Positions 10,990 through 22,483 of a stretch of 64,000 nucleotides of DNA are shown here, one piece after another. Made by a program: the position numbers and the translations under genes. The stretch covers positions 150,807,142 to 150,871,141 of the forward strand of contig NC_053489.1 of the NCBI RefSeq assembly GCF_905171775.1, in the 5' to 3' direction. Origin of the DNA: Rana temporaria (Eukaryota > Chordata > Amphibia > Anura > Ranidae). The notes under the pieces were generated by a model. That model was given only the letters and a program-made list of their open reading frames with translations, made no database searches and had not been told where the DNA came from. How positions within the stretch are numbered: the stretch's first letter is position 1; each line of letters starts with the position of its first letter.

Positions 10990-13050
10990 CAGGGGAGCTT
11001 GCCATAGTCTGCTATTATTCACTTATGTAAAAACTTTTTCCTGGCCTACCTCAGGCCAGCATATATTGTGCTAACTCCACCTCCCAGGATCACTCTTTCC
11101 TAGTATGATAAAAAAAAAAAGCGCTATCCTCCTACTAGAATCATTCTCCTTTTTTTGGTCCTTGCTCCAAGCCACCTGTATTTGTATTAGAGTTATGCTT
11201 GAAGGTCTTAACAATGGTTTACTTGTCAGGAAACAGAATCTATTAGCAGACCAGCTCATCAGGGTATTTCCCAGCAATAATGAATGGTCGCTTAACAAAA
11301 AATATCTCAAACATATCTGTATGCGGTGAGGAGCACCAACTATCGATCTCATGGCGAGTTGAATGCTCAACTCCCTATATTTGCAGTGAGATACAGATTC
11401 CAGGAAGAGGTAGTCCATGATGCGTTTACAATCTTGGTTCAGATGTCGACTTTATCATCTACTGGCATCATATGGGCAGAGGTTCCTAAAATTGAATGGC
11501 TTATGCAAGCAGCTTTCCATATACAACCTCCTAGGAGAGGTTTGCTTCCATCTTGGAACTCTCACACAACAGCCATTCAGTCAAGTGAAAAGTTGTTCTT
11601 TATTTCTACTGCTAAAAGTCGTATTTCTTACACCCATTATTTCGGCCAGAAGGGTTTTAGAGATTGCCACATAGTCATACAAAGAACCTTTTTGTATTAT
11701 GGTTCCAGACAAAGTGATTTTGTGCCCATGTCCTCAATTTCGTTCTAAAGTAGTCTATGGGTTTCATGATACAGGCGGCCCGGGTTACAAACAAGACAGG
11801 GTCTGTAGGTTTGTTCTTAAGTGGAATCTGTTTGTAAGTCGGAACAGGTACATTTTTTAAGTGTAGCTCCAGCCAAAAAAACGATTTTTAAGCTTTTTGG
11901 ATGGCATAGGGAAGGGTTAACACCCCTGCAATGTTTTTTTTTTTTTTTTTTTTTTGCTGTTTGTGTCCCTGTTCAGAAGATTTCACCTCACTTTGTCCAG
12001 ATGACAATTGGATTTTGAAAATTTTGGGCTGTTGTGGAAACAAGCCTTGGTGATAAAGCTACAGTGGAGACACCTTTTTCCCATAACAACTCTTACTGGA
12101 ATGAATTTCCCTTCCTAGGGGTGGATTTCATTTCACTTCCTGTTGTCCCCCTCCGTTTGTAAGTAGGAGTCATTTGTAACTGGGGGAACGCCTGTAATTA
12201 GGAAAACGTTCTTCCAAGTTTTCTGTACAAATTATAACCTTTGCAACAAAAATACTTTTTCCACATGGTGAAACTACTATCAGTCTATACTGTATGTACG
12301 TTTTTTTGTTTTGTCAATGGGAAGGTGAGACACCTACTTCCATAGTGATATTTTCATGGATTTTGAATGTAATTTCAGTGGCTTATGTTATTCAGGGCTT
12401 AACTCCACCAGCTGAAGTGCAAGCTCATTTTACTAAAGGGGTGGCAACATCTTGGGCAGCCTGTGTCAAGGTGTCCAAAGATGACATGTTCTACTTTTGT
12501 ACACCACTACAGGTTAGATATGGCATTGACAAGCTTGGCTTGCATTGGCTCTTCAGTAGTCCAAGCAGCTTTACAGTTCAAAACATTAGGGCAGTGCATC
12601 TTGGCTGTGTTTTCTATTCCTGAGTATAACTTTGTTTTTCCCCTCACTGGTGATTAGCTAGTGATGTCCCTGTGTATGCTGACATTTATGTGTAGGCCAT
12701 GAATTTGGAAAATTGTTACCCTATACTTACTGTACTTTTAGTTTCCTGGCCTATCCTCATGAAAGCATAGCTTGTCCTCCCTAGTGGTCTGTTGCAGGCT
12801 AATTAAAGAACAATTCTAGTGGGAGGATGGTGCTCTTTTATTACACTAGGAAAGGTGGTCCTGTGGATTCATGGGTGGAGTTAGCCCAATGTATGCTGAT
12901 ATGAGGATAAGCCATGAAAGAAAAATTACAATAAGTATATGGTAGCAATTTTCCGTAATCCCAAAAGAAAAAAAAAAACTGTTTTCTGTCACTTCTTATA
13001 AAGTATTGGCCAGGGTTCATCTTCAATTTGTTAGTTAAGCCCATCTAAAT
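10990..13050 (+). mobile_element. DIRS-like retrotransposon remnant (RNase H and tyrosine recombinase pieces)
   Basis: Plus-strand translation at 11195-11430 contains LNNGLLVRKQNLLADQL, FPSNNEWSLNKKYLK and NAQLPIFAVRYR, which resemble the DIRS RNase H block (LADxLSR, NEWSL, PTIDLMA). Around 11600-11760, pieces such as RVLEIAT and YKEPF followed by DKVILCP resemble the start of the recombinase. At 12405-12650, VQAHFTKGVATSWA and then HYRLDMALTS resemble the recombinase C-terminus; the usual HxTR Arg is Lys. Many frameshifts. Split by the TA-type MITE at 11770-12196. Confidence 0.7.
11770..12196. mobile_element. TA-flanked MITE (TACAGGCG ends), mariner-type
   Basis: Ends TACAGGCGGCCCGGGTTACA and its near inverse TGTAACTGGGGGAACGCCTGTA (first 20 positions compared). 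TA at both edges is consistent with Tc1/mariner target choice. Inserted in the DIRS remnant. Confidence 0.75.
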
Positions 13051-13139
13051 ATGCTAGTTTTACACTACCCTCTCCCCCGACTGACAGTGCTTCTGTTCAA
13101 AGGTGTCTTCTTTACTTTTTCATCCAGAATACACACACA

Positions 13140-13545
13140 TTAACCACTTTGCGCCTGTGCTATAGCTGCAAGACGGCTACAGCGCGGACTTAAAATCCCA
13201 GGAGGGCGAGGGTGTACATAGATGTCCTCCCATTCTCACGCCACGCTCTGTGATGGCAGAGTCTTTGGAACTCGGCTGATCACAGAGCAGGGTAAAGGGC
13301 CAATCACAGCGGACCCTTTACTATGTGATCAGCTGTCAGCCAATGTCTGTTTAGGAAAAAAAAACAGTGGTGGTTAAATACCACCGAAAGAAAGCTCTAT
13401 TTTGTGTGAAACAAAATAATAAAAATGTAATTTGGGTATAGTGTTGCATGACCACACAATTGTCATTCAAAGTGTGAGAGCACTGAAAGCTGAATATTGG
13501 CCTGGGCAGGAAGGGGGTATAAGTGCCAAGTAAGTAAGTGGTTAA
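13140..13545. mobile_element. TTAA element (TTAACCACTT family), internally deleted
   Basis: Starts TTAACCACTTTGCGCC and ends AAGTAAGTGGTTAA. Its final TTAA is also the first TTAA of the next element. Shares ACCACCGAAAGAAAGCTCTA-type inner sequence with 36824 and 45044. Confidence 0.8.
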
Positions 13546-14066
13546 AGCGGGAGTTCACCCATTTCTGTTTTTTTTCCTCTTTTCCCCCTAGCTTCATGCT
13601 CGTTTTGTCTAGGGGAATCGGCTATTTTGTTTTAAAATATGAGCAGTACTTACCCGTTTTCGAGATGCATCCTCTCCGTTGCTTCCGGGTATGGGTCTTC
13701 GGGAGCGGGCGTTCCTTCTTGATTGACAGTCTTCCGAGAGGCTTCCGACGGTCGCATCCATCGCGTCACTAGTAGCCGAAAGAAGCCGAACGTCGGTGCG
13801 GCTCTATACTGCGCCTGCGCACCGACGTTCGGCTTCTTTCGGAAAATCGTGACGCGATGGATGCGACCGTCGGAAGCCTCTCGGAAGACTGTCAATCAAG
13901 AAGGAACGCCCGCTCCCGCAGCCCATACCCGGAAGCGACGGAGAAGATGCATCTCGTAAACGGTAAGTACGGATCATATTTTAAAACAAATAGCCGATTC
14001 CCCTAGACAAAACGAGCATTATTCTAAGGGGAAAATGTGTTCTCCATGGGTGAACCTCCGCTTTAA
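13542..14066. mobile_element. TTAA foldback element (TTAAAGCGG family)
   Basis: Ends TTAAAGCGGGAGTTCACCC and GGTGAACCTCCGCTTTAA. Long palindromic core (about 13720-13905) with CGACGGTCGCATCCATCGCG and its inverse. Nearly the same element occurs at 39419-39942. Confidence 0.88.
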
Positions 14067-14070
14067 GACA

Positions 14071-14450
14071 ATAAAGGGGTTGTAAATGAAAAAAAAAATT
14101 CTCTAAATAGCTTCCTTTACCTTGGTGCAGTCCTTCACTTACCTCATCCTTCGATTTTGCTTTTAAATGTCCTTATTACGCTCTCTACTTTGCAGATAGA
14201 GAAAGGAGCTGTGTGTTAGTGGGCGTCCTGACACTCCTGCTCGCCCCCTCAAGAGGCTTTCTCCACACCAGGGAGAAAGCCTTGCATTACCGTGTGTAGT
14301 TACAGACAGAAGAACAGGAAGTAAGCATTTCTCAGAAGAAATAAGGACATTTAAAAGCAAAATCGAAGGATGAGGTAAGTGAAGGAGGACTGCACTAAGG
14401 TAAAGGAAGCTATTTAGGGAAAAAAAATATTTCCTTTACAACCCCTTTAA
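14071..14450. mobile_element. TTAA foldback element (AAAGGGGTTGTAAA family)
   Basis: Left end ATAAAGGGGTTGTAAATG (TTAA altered to ATAA), right end TTTACAACCCCTTTAA. Arms pair through CTCATCCTTCGATTTTGCTT and its inverse. Lies 4 bp from the previous element. Confidence 0.8.
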
Positions 14451-14913
14451 ATGTTTTTCTGGCCGGATCACCAGTGAAAACAAGGGGGAAAAAGCCTAAA
14501 AAAATAAAACAAATGCAGCTACCACATCTAAGGACAGGTAGACTACAAGAAATTAAATTTAAATTTTTGGGTTTGAAGTTCTCCACAGGAAAAATATTGC
14601 AGAAAAAAAAGAAAAGGGAAAACTGCAGGCCCCAGCAGAGAACTATCCTCATTCCTAAAACAGTAGGCAGAAATAACTGACTTGCCTATAGGAGAGAGGT
14701 GGTTTATACAAGTTTGGGCTGCCTATAGGTGGTGCTGTGTTCTTTTTCTACCTAGTGTCCTGCTCCTATAGGTGGGACTATAAAACCCTATGATTATAAA
14801 ATGAAGCGCTGTGTCTGTCAATTAACAAGAGAAATACTTTTGTGTTTGGGTTCAATACTGCATTAAAGTTACCCTGTGATTGGAATTACTAGCTTGATCT
14901 AAAACCACCCAAT

Positions 14914-16609
14914 ATACACTCACCAGCCACTTTATTAGGTACACCCGTTCAATTACTTGGTAACACAAATTGCTAATCAGCCAATCACATGGCAGCAACT
15001 CAATGCAAATACATTGAGCTTCTGCCATGTGATTGGCTGATTAGCAATCATTCGGCATCTAGATGCAGTGAAAATTACTTGCTGAAGTTCAAACGGAGCA
15101 TCAGAATGGGAAAGAAAGGGCATTTACTTTAAAGCGGAGGTTCACACAAAAGGTGAACCTCCACTTTTTGGATCCCCCCCCCCCCTCCGGTGTCACATTT
15201 GGCACCTTTCAGGGGGAGGGGGGTGCAGATACCTGTCTAAGGTATTTGTACCACTTCCAGGTTCTGACTCCCACGGGAGTCTAGCCCCCCTGCTGTCTTC
15301 TGGAAAAGACTGTTCCCAGGAGAGAGCGGGGACCAGTGACAGCGCGCCGCAATCCTTGCGCATGCGCAGTAGGGAATGGGGCAGTGAATCTGCAAGGCTT
15401 CACCGAGGATGGCGGCGGAAGCAGCTGAGGACCGATCGATTGCTCAGCCTCGTCTGTAACATCGCGGGCGCGCTGGATAGGTAAGTGTCCATTTTTCAAA
15501 AGTCAGCAGCTGCAGTATTTGTAGCTGCTGGCTTTAAAAAAAACAGAATTGGGTGGACCTCCGCTTTAAGTGACTTTGAATGTAGTATGGTTGTTGGTGC
15601 CAGATGGGCTAAACTGAGTATTTCAAAAACTGCTGTTGTACTGGGATTTTCATGCACAACCATCTCTAGGTTTTACAGAGAATGGTCCGAAAAAGAGAAA
15701 ATATCTAGTGAGCGGCAGTTGTGTGGACGAAAATGCCTTGTTAATGTCAGAGGAGAATGTGCAGACTGGTTTCAGATAATAGAAGGGCAACAGTAACTCG
15801 AATAACCACTCATTACAACCAAGGTATGCAGAATATTATCTCTAAATGCACAACTCATCAAACCTTGAAGCAGATGGGCTATAGCAGCAGAAGACCACAC
15901 TGGGTGCCACTCCTGTCAGCTAAGAACTGGAAACTGAGGCTACAGTTCCACAGGCTCCCAAAACTGGACAACAGAAGATTGGAAAAACGTTGCCTGGTCT
16001 GATGAGTCTCGATTTAATCTGTGACATTCAGATGGTAAGGTCAGGATTTGGTGTAAACAACAAGAAAGCATGGATCCATCCTTGTATCAACGGTTCGGGC
16101 TGGTGGGGGTAGTGTAATTGCATGGGGGATATTTTCTTGGCACACTTTGGGCCCCTTAGTACCAACTGAGAATCCTTTAAACGGCACGGCCTATCTGAGT
16201 ATTATTGCTGACTATGTCCATCCCTTTATGATTACAATGTACCCATCTTATGAGGGCTACTTCTAGAGGAATAATTTACTATGTCATAAAGCTCAAATCC
16301 TCTCAAACTGGTTTCTTGAAAATGACAATGAGGTCACTGCACTCCAATTGTCTCCACAGTCACCAGATCTTGATCCAATGGAACACCTTTGTGATCTGGT
16401 GGAAGATTTGTGTGAGATGTGCAGCTGACAAATCTGCAGCAACTGCGTTATACTATCATTTCAATATGGACCAAAATCTCTGAGGAACTTTTCCAACACC
16501 TTGTTGAATCTATGCCACAAAGAATTAAGGCCGTTCTGAAGGCAAAAGTGGGTCCAACCCAATACTAGCAAGATGTACCTAATAAAGTGCCCGGTGAGTG
16601 ACAGTGTAT
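14914..16609 (+). mobile_element. Tc1-like transposon with degraded transposase and a nested TTAA element
   Basis: Inverted ends ACTCACCAGCCACTTTATTA and (inverse of right) ACTCACCGGGCACTTTATTA, bounded by TA. Plus-strand fragments: KTAVVLGFSCTTISRFYREW (helix-turn-helix), WSDESRF (first catalytic Asp) and QSPDLDPMEHLCDLVEDL (catalytic Glu). Stops and frameshifts abolish the protein. Interrupted at 15129-15569. Confidence 0.88.
15129..15569. mobile_element. TTAA element nested in the Tc1 element
   Basis: Starts TTAAAGCGGAGGTTCAC and ends GGTGGACCTCCGCTTTAA. Shares the CCTCCGGTGTCACATTTG block with 32315-32801. A C-run occurs near 15175-15184. Confidence 0.86.
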
Positions 16610-16617
16610 GTATGTGT

Positions 16618-16619
<2 letters not shown>

Positions 16620-16663
<44 letters not shown>
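16620..16663. repeat. (TA)n microsatellite
   Basis: About 21 uninterrupted AT dinucleotides directly after the right end of the Tc1 element. Confidence 0.97.
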
Positions 16664-16665
<2 letters not shown>

Positions 16666-17978
16666 CTCGGAGATGTACTGTATCGATAGATCAGGAAGAA
16701 AAATGTTTTTTTTATAAATGTACATAAACCCAATCATCAAAGTTTGCTCCACCTCTAACAGTATAAAATACCCTGGGCCAGTTTTATTGTTTCTTCTTGT
16801 AGAAGAAACAATAAAGCACTAATTAGTGCTGGTTAAGGAAGTGATTACAGCTTGATCTGGAAGGAGTGAGTCAGAAGAAAGAATATCTTTACAGCAGACA
16901 AAGCATATTACTGTAGCTGGACTGCATCCAGGAAAATCTTAAAAAGAGATTTAAACCAGACAGAACAACATCTATTACTTGTAGGGTCTGAAAAGAAAAC
17001 CCATTAAGCCTCATTCTGTTACAATAGAATTATGTTCTTCAATGGCTTTCACTTGGTTACACTCTCAGACCTACCAAAACACTAAGGGCAATTATCAATA
17101 AAAATGTTACACACATGTGTTCAATTTGGAAAGCAGCCTGCAGTGACCACTCTTATTTGTAGAAAGCTGCAATGTTTGGAAGGAAAATTGGAATGGTCAA
17201 AATCCAAGTTTATTTGCAAAAGATTTTTCATTTTGTATGTAAAAAAAATATATTTATAAAATGTATACAATATATAAAATATAGACCGCCCATTTAGACA
17301 TGCAACAGCAAGTTCCTCACAAATCGTTAATGCTTATGACTTATATCAAAAAGTAACTACTTTCTCCATTGTAAAATACAACTGAATGGCAAAGAGTAGC
17401 GAATAGTTGTTGGTGACCTCTGCTGTTACTTCACTTAGGAATATAGGAGTGCTTTTTCTACTCTATATGAAAAGAACATAGAACTTATTATTGTATTCTA
17501 CAGTGAAGCCCTTTTCAAAGTATAACTCCAACCAAAACATTTTTTTTAAGTTCTTAATAGAATAGGAGAAGGGTAGGCTGCTATATTTGGTTTTAATGCT
17601 GTCTGATTCCTCATTTGAGAGATTTCTCTGCACTTTCTTTCCCGGTGACAGTGTATTTGCCTGGACAGAAAATATACAACAAGCAATAATAAAACTATGA
17701 TAGAGATTCTGTATTTCGACTGCTCTACTAAAAGAGTGCTTTAATTGCTTCCTGTGTTCCCTTTAGAGATTTCCTTTAATTCTTGTCCTGGTGATAACAT
17801 TGTCACCTGGAAAGGAAGTGATGGGAAACACAGACAGCAAAGAAAGGTTCTAACCTGTAGCACTCTATCCAAAACAATTTTTTTATTTTATTTTTTTAGC
17901 CGAAGATAGGTTTTAACAATGTTAAAGAGAGCTTTTCTCCAACTTAAAAATTGCATGTAAAAGCACAGAGAATTCACG
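16664..17978. other. lox intron 6; MITE-like repeat at 17518-17900
   Basis: No gene seen. The repeat at 17518-17900 is a copy of the CTCTATCCAAAAC family, with TATAACTCCAACCAAAAC at one side and CACTCTATCCAAAACAA at the other. Confidence 0.6.
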
Positions 17979-18409
17979 TACAATAAAACCTTGGATTGCG
18001 AGCATAATTTGTTCCGGGAACATGCTTGTAATCTAAAACACTCGTATATCGAAGCAAATTGCCCCATAAGAAATAATGGAAACTCAGATGATTCGTTCCA
18101 CAACCATTTAGTCCTGCAGTTTATAGTCGATGGCGGTGCAGAAGATGGTCTATGTGGACAGCTTTACCTTGGATGTCTGCATACATAGATGTGCCTGTTT
18201 TAATCATCAACCATGTAAGTTGCTAAATGTTGTACCTTCAATAAATTTAACCATATTGTTACACTTCTCTTCTATACCCAGTTGTAAGATCACGCTACTT
18301 GTATAGCAATACATCACTTGTTTATCAAGTCAAAATGTATAAAAAAAAATTAGCTTGTCTTGCAAAACACTCTCAAACCAAGTTACTCTCAATCCAAGGT
18401 TTTACTGTA
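17979..18409. mobile_element. TA-flanked MITE, mariner-type
   Basis: Inverted ends TACAATAAAACCTTGGATTG and (inverse of right) TACAGTAAAACCTTGGATTG. Second arms carry TTGCGAGCA-like and CTCAAACCAAG-like sequence. Non-coding. Confidence 0.8.
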
Positions 18410-18608
18410 CTGTAAAATGTCTACTTGTGGCATTATTCTTTTCCAAAAACAATGTTTTATTCCCTTGTAGTTTTCTTTTGAACTTGCTAGCAAATTTGAC
18501 CTTTTCAGGAATAGTCAATTCCCTAGGATAGCCCTCTCCTCTGCCCATGCTGGCTCATCTCCGTCACCACTTCCATCACCTCCTTACATACCCTGTAATG
18601 TAGCTGCT

Positions 18609-18985
18609 AGAGGGTCGTACACACTATAATAAAAATCGGGCAAATGTTTTCATCCAAAGAATTTTGGTACGATTTTCACATAGTGTGTGCACAACTTTTG
18701 ACAGACGATTCTGACTTTTCGTACGAAAATACCTGAAGGGACAAACTCCAAAATATTTCTCGTACTGGAGCGGAATGAACTATTTTCGTTTCATGTGTAC
18801 TGTTTTTGTATGTTTTTCATACAGGAAAATCTAAAAAGAAAGACTGCGCATGATCAGAATCAATAAACAACAAAAAAAACGCTGTCGTATGAGAATTTTT
18901 GCACAAATTTTCGTTCATCGGTTCCTATTTGCTGTGAAACAACAAGGAAAATCTCATCTGACTTCCTTATAGTGTGTATCACTTT
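18609..18985. mobile_element. MITE related to the GTACACACGATCGG family
   Basis: Inverted ends CGTACACACTATAA and its inverse TTATAGTGTGTATC. Internal pairing of CGATTTTCACA-like and TCATCGGTTCCT-like segments is weak. Non-coding. Confidence 0.65.
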
Positions 18986-19089
18986 TAGAAACCGCTCTTA
19001 GGCTAATGACATCACACATTTGAATATGATGTCCAGCAGCCTGGGTATCATTAAAATGAAGGTTTCTACAGGTAAAGAGATTCCAAAAC

Positions 19090-19380
19090 TAAAACTGCAC
19101 ATACAGTAGCTCACAAAAGTGAGTACACCCCTCACGTTTTTGTAAATATTATATTATATCTTTTCATGTGATAACACTGAAGAAATTACACTTTGCTACA
19201 ATGTAAAGTAGTGAGTGTACAGCTTGTATAACAGTGTAAATTTGCTGACCCCTCAAAATAACTCACACGGCCATTAATGTCTAAACCGCTGGCAACAAAG
19301 TGAGGACACTCCTAAGTGAAAATTTCCAAATTGGACCCAATTAGACTGATACTGTACATCACATTGGAAGATTGTTGAAA
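19090..19380. mobile_element. Tc1-like transposon 5' end, truncated
   Basis: Begins GCTCACAAAAGTGAGTACAC and runs through the conserved non-coding start of a common vertebrate Tc1 family (ACACTGAAGAAATTACACTT, then TCTAAACCGCTGGCAAC). It stops before any transposase sequence. Confidence 0.75.
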
Positions 19381-20274
19381 TGAAAGGTGACAGTGTCTCT
19401 TTAATAATACTACATAAGCTTTTATTTATTTGTTTATTTCTGGAGATCTATCAAAGAAAAAATTGTTTGCCTGACATATTATTGGTTCATTGAATAGGAA
19501 TCTGGCAAAAAATATATTCTAAGCTTCAGGCTCAAACTTATTGGTCTGTTATAGTAACAAGACAGACCATATACCTTTGTACTGTATAGAATATATGTTA
19601 TAGAGTTTACGCCGCCTACTATCCTCCCCCAGGTAACTAAAGAGCTCCCATTGGGGAGTACTACACACGTTTTTGGGTAACATATATTTGTATCTAACAC
19701 ACAAAATACAGCTCCAAGTTTTCTGTTAGCTTGACAGACAAATCTATTTCTTAAAGAAATCGTTTGTATAATATCGTGTATACCGCTTTACAATGTTCAC
19801 TTTGTTATTTCTTGAATTTATTGCAAAACAATAAAAATTACTGAAACATATAAAAAAAAAAAACGATATTGGTAATTTTTTAATCAATAAACTTCTGTCT
19901 GATTTCAAACTAAATATGTAACTATGTGTTAACATAAAAATACCATTGGTGGTGCTTGGGGATGAATTTGGGTAATACTGAATTACAACAACCATGCCAT
20001 TGTCAGAAGTCACCTACCACCTGCACATAACTTTGTGTAAGAGAAAGTGGCATTATGGAACATAGTTTTTTTTAAGAACCACAACTTTTTAAACTCACTC
20101 CAGTGATAAAGTAAATAAATACACTTGGTATTGTGTTCTATTGCTGCACATCAGCAGGTCTGCGCAGCAGCTGCTATGTGGAAAGAAGTACATGTAATTG
20201 GTTTCCTGAAAGGCATAGGCTTATGAATAGTCCATGTGACATTGTTAGTATGGTAATAAAAAGTCTATACTTAC

Positions 20275-20390
20275 GGAGAAATTGTACAGCTGGAAGTGTA
20301 TACATGTTGTCCAGTATATCGTACATCACAACGAACAATATTGTTGGAATAATCCGATTCTGGTACCAAGTAGCTTGGATTCACACTGAC
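20275..20390 (-). CDS. lox: lysyl oxidase exon 6
   Basis: This exon encodes the carboxy-terminal part of the catalytic domain: VSVNPSYLVPESDYSNNIV, RCDVRYTG, then SCTISP. The length is 116 bp, equal to the family exon. The acceptor is TTTTTCAG|GTCAGT and the donor TCTCC|GTAAGT. It ends two bases into a codon, so the last exon should supply the third base of Pro plus the terminal Tyr and stop. The stretch QHVYTSS after RYTG departs from the very conserved HHAYASG of mammals, while the flanking residues are kept. That is divergence rather than decay, since splice sites and frame are perfect. Confidence 0.96.
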
Positions 20391-20473
20391 CTGAAAAACA
20401 GGTTTGTATGGGTGATCACATACTTGAATTGCATTCAATGTCATGTGTAATCTGTCAAGTTTATTTGAATTAC

Positions 20474-20569
20474 CTTTAAAATATAGTTTCCAGGCTTTAC
20501 ATCTGTGATGTCAATCCACTGGCAATCAATATCTGCATTATAAGTGTCATAACACCCAGGACTCAGTCC
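20474..20569 (-). CDS. lox: lysyl oxidase exon 5
   Basis: The 32 codons read GLSPGCYDTYNADIDC followed by QWIDITDVKPGNYILK. The Tyr of DTYNADIDC is the LTQ partner of the exon 4 lysine (Tyr355 in human numbering), so both cofactor residues are intact. The length of 96 bp matches the family. The acceptor is a poly-T run ending TTAG and the donor is AAG|GTAATT. Only an 83-bp intron separates it from exon 6, while the other introns are 8-21 kb. This exon therefore makes a compact pair with exon 6. Confidence 0.97.
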
Positions 20570-21690
20570 CTAAAAAAAAAAAAAAAAAAGGAAAGCATAT
20601 CCCAATGACTGTTTACATTTTTAAAATTACGTTTTGTAAAAATAGATAGATGTACAGGGATAGTGATAATTAATACAACGTGAAAAGATTGCATTTATCA
20701 TTGCAAGATAATCGTGGGCATGTCCAAATTTCTCTAATGTTTGAAGGTGTAATTTAATAGTGACTGAGCATGTGCACATTAACAATAAATCTATAATTGT
20801 TAATGCCTACATTTGAGAAAGGTGTCCCACACGTCCTCAAAACATTGATGCAGCTATGCTTTTTAGTACTTGAAGTTTTGTACTCATGACCTCAGTGAAA
20901 GATTGGCATTTTACCTATCGCATGGTGATTTTTTTCATAGGTTTATATTACGGTGTATGGCCCCAGTGGGGAGATTTACCACTCTATTTTTTCTGGTGAC
21001 CATTGTCATAGAGACAGAAAACAATGAAAAATGTAAATGTTGATAGTTGTCATCAGAACCAGTGCCAAATGTCTGTAGAGATTTCCTCTCACTTGCTGTT
21101 GGGTCTTCTGGACAGGGAAAGTGACACAGACACCATAACAATTAAATGGCTGGAGTTTTAGCCCTTTCTTGCTCTATCCAAAAAAAAATAAAAAAATGGC
21201 TATACATGCACATTACTGAGAGTGGTTCTATGTAAATTATAAAGAGTGCATATAATGTCTTCATCAGATAAATATATTCAAAATATTGAAAGCAGTGATT
21301 ACAATACACTTTAAAAACAGTCCCAAATCCAGTCTAATAATAGCTACAGCTCCATTAAACCTGGCTGAACATGGAGATTAAATAAGTGAAAGTTTGATAT
21401 TGAGAAGGTAGTAATAAATGCTGATAATTCTACAGTATCACTTCCAACTGGCTATAAAAAAAACAAAAACACAAATAATTGCTCCCAGGCACCAAACACT
21501 GAAACTAAATAGTATCCAAGAAGCTGAAGAGAAACTGCTGCTGAAAGATGAAAGAAATGATTAATGTATGGCCTTGCCCCAGGACGTATTGTCTCCCCCC
21601 CCCCCCCCAACCTCTTCTGAATTGCAGAGTGAGGAGTCAATCTTTGGATGCTCATGTCACTGTGTGATGATGTGGACACTTCCTATTGAC

Positions 21691-22475
21691 CAGTGGCAGC
21701 TGGTGGTTTTTCTTTTGGGGGGGTGGATACCCCCCCCAAAGTCGGTCGATGGCAGCAACCCCCCCAGGAGGACAGCCGGGACATCAAAGCCCTGCAATTA
21801 CCTCATCTAGGAAGCGAGTGGGCAGCGAGTCCGGCGGCTTTCTTCCACCTCCTCCTGTGGTGTGGACCATGGCACCTTCCGCCATGCATCCCCCCTCCTC
21901 CTTTTAGGCATCCAATAGGATTGCCTGGCCTTTCAGCCAATTGGGAAATGGGTATCAGATCCACGCTTCTTGATTGGCGAAGAGGTGATTCGGTGTTAGT
22001 AAAGCGAATATTTGTTTGCTTTTCTTTACACACCTGGGTGAGCTCCGAGTGCAATGCTCTACTCGCCGAGTCCACCCTATTTTGAAGCCTATTGGAGTCT
22101 ATGGCTCTAATCAGGTACTTTAAAAAAACACCCAGCTGCTGTAATTAATGCGCCTGGCCTCCTGAAAGTCCAATGCGATATTCCCAATGCACATGTTCCT
22201 GCAAAGATGGCTGTATTTTGAAGCGACCATCGGCTGGAGCCTTCTTTTTGTAACTATGTGATCATTGATTAAAGTTTTAGACCCATTTTTGGAGATCCTG
22301 GTGTGCTGGTGACATTTTCTTTCTAAGATGACATCCTGAAAGTGGCCGGATGCATGAATAGGGGGTGGCCATAGATGGATTCATGCTATGCATGAATCCA
22401 TCCATTAACCACATAGGAGGTCGCGTGGATAGAGGGGGCTGTGCCAGTGCGTCCTTAATGGATGGGCCGCCCCTG
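21691..22475. mobile_element. non-autonomous hAT element with 8-bp target duplication
   Basis: Ends CAGTGGCAGCTGG and (inverse of right) CAGGGGCGGCCCA. Flanked by CTATTGAC at 21683-21690 and 22476-22483. 785 bp, no transposase. Internal GC-rich block and short open frames without recognisable domains. Confidence 0.9.
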
Positions 22476-22483
22476 CTATTGAC

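Noticed and set aside
13650..13959. Open frames with the same peptide on both strands
   Set aside because: They arise from the palindromic core of a TTAA foldback element; the same happens at 39479-39836.
21568..22085. Overlapping 80-130-codon open frames in the hAT element
   Set aside because: GC-rich non-coding element sequence. The frames have no domain, and they cross the element border.
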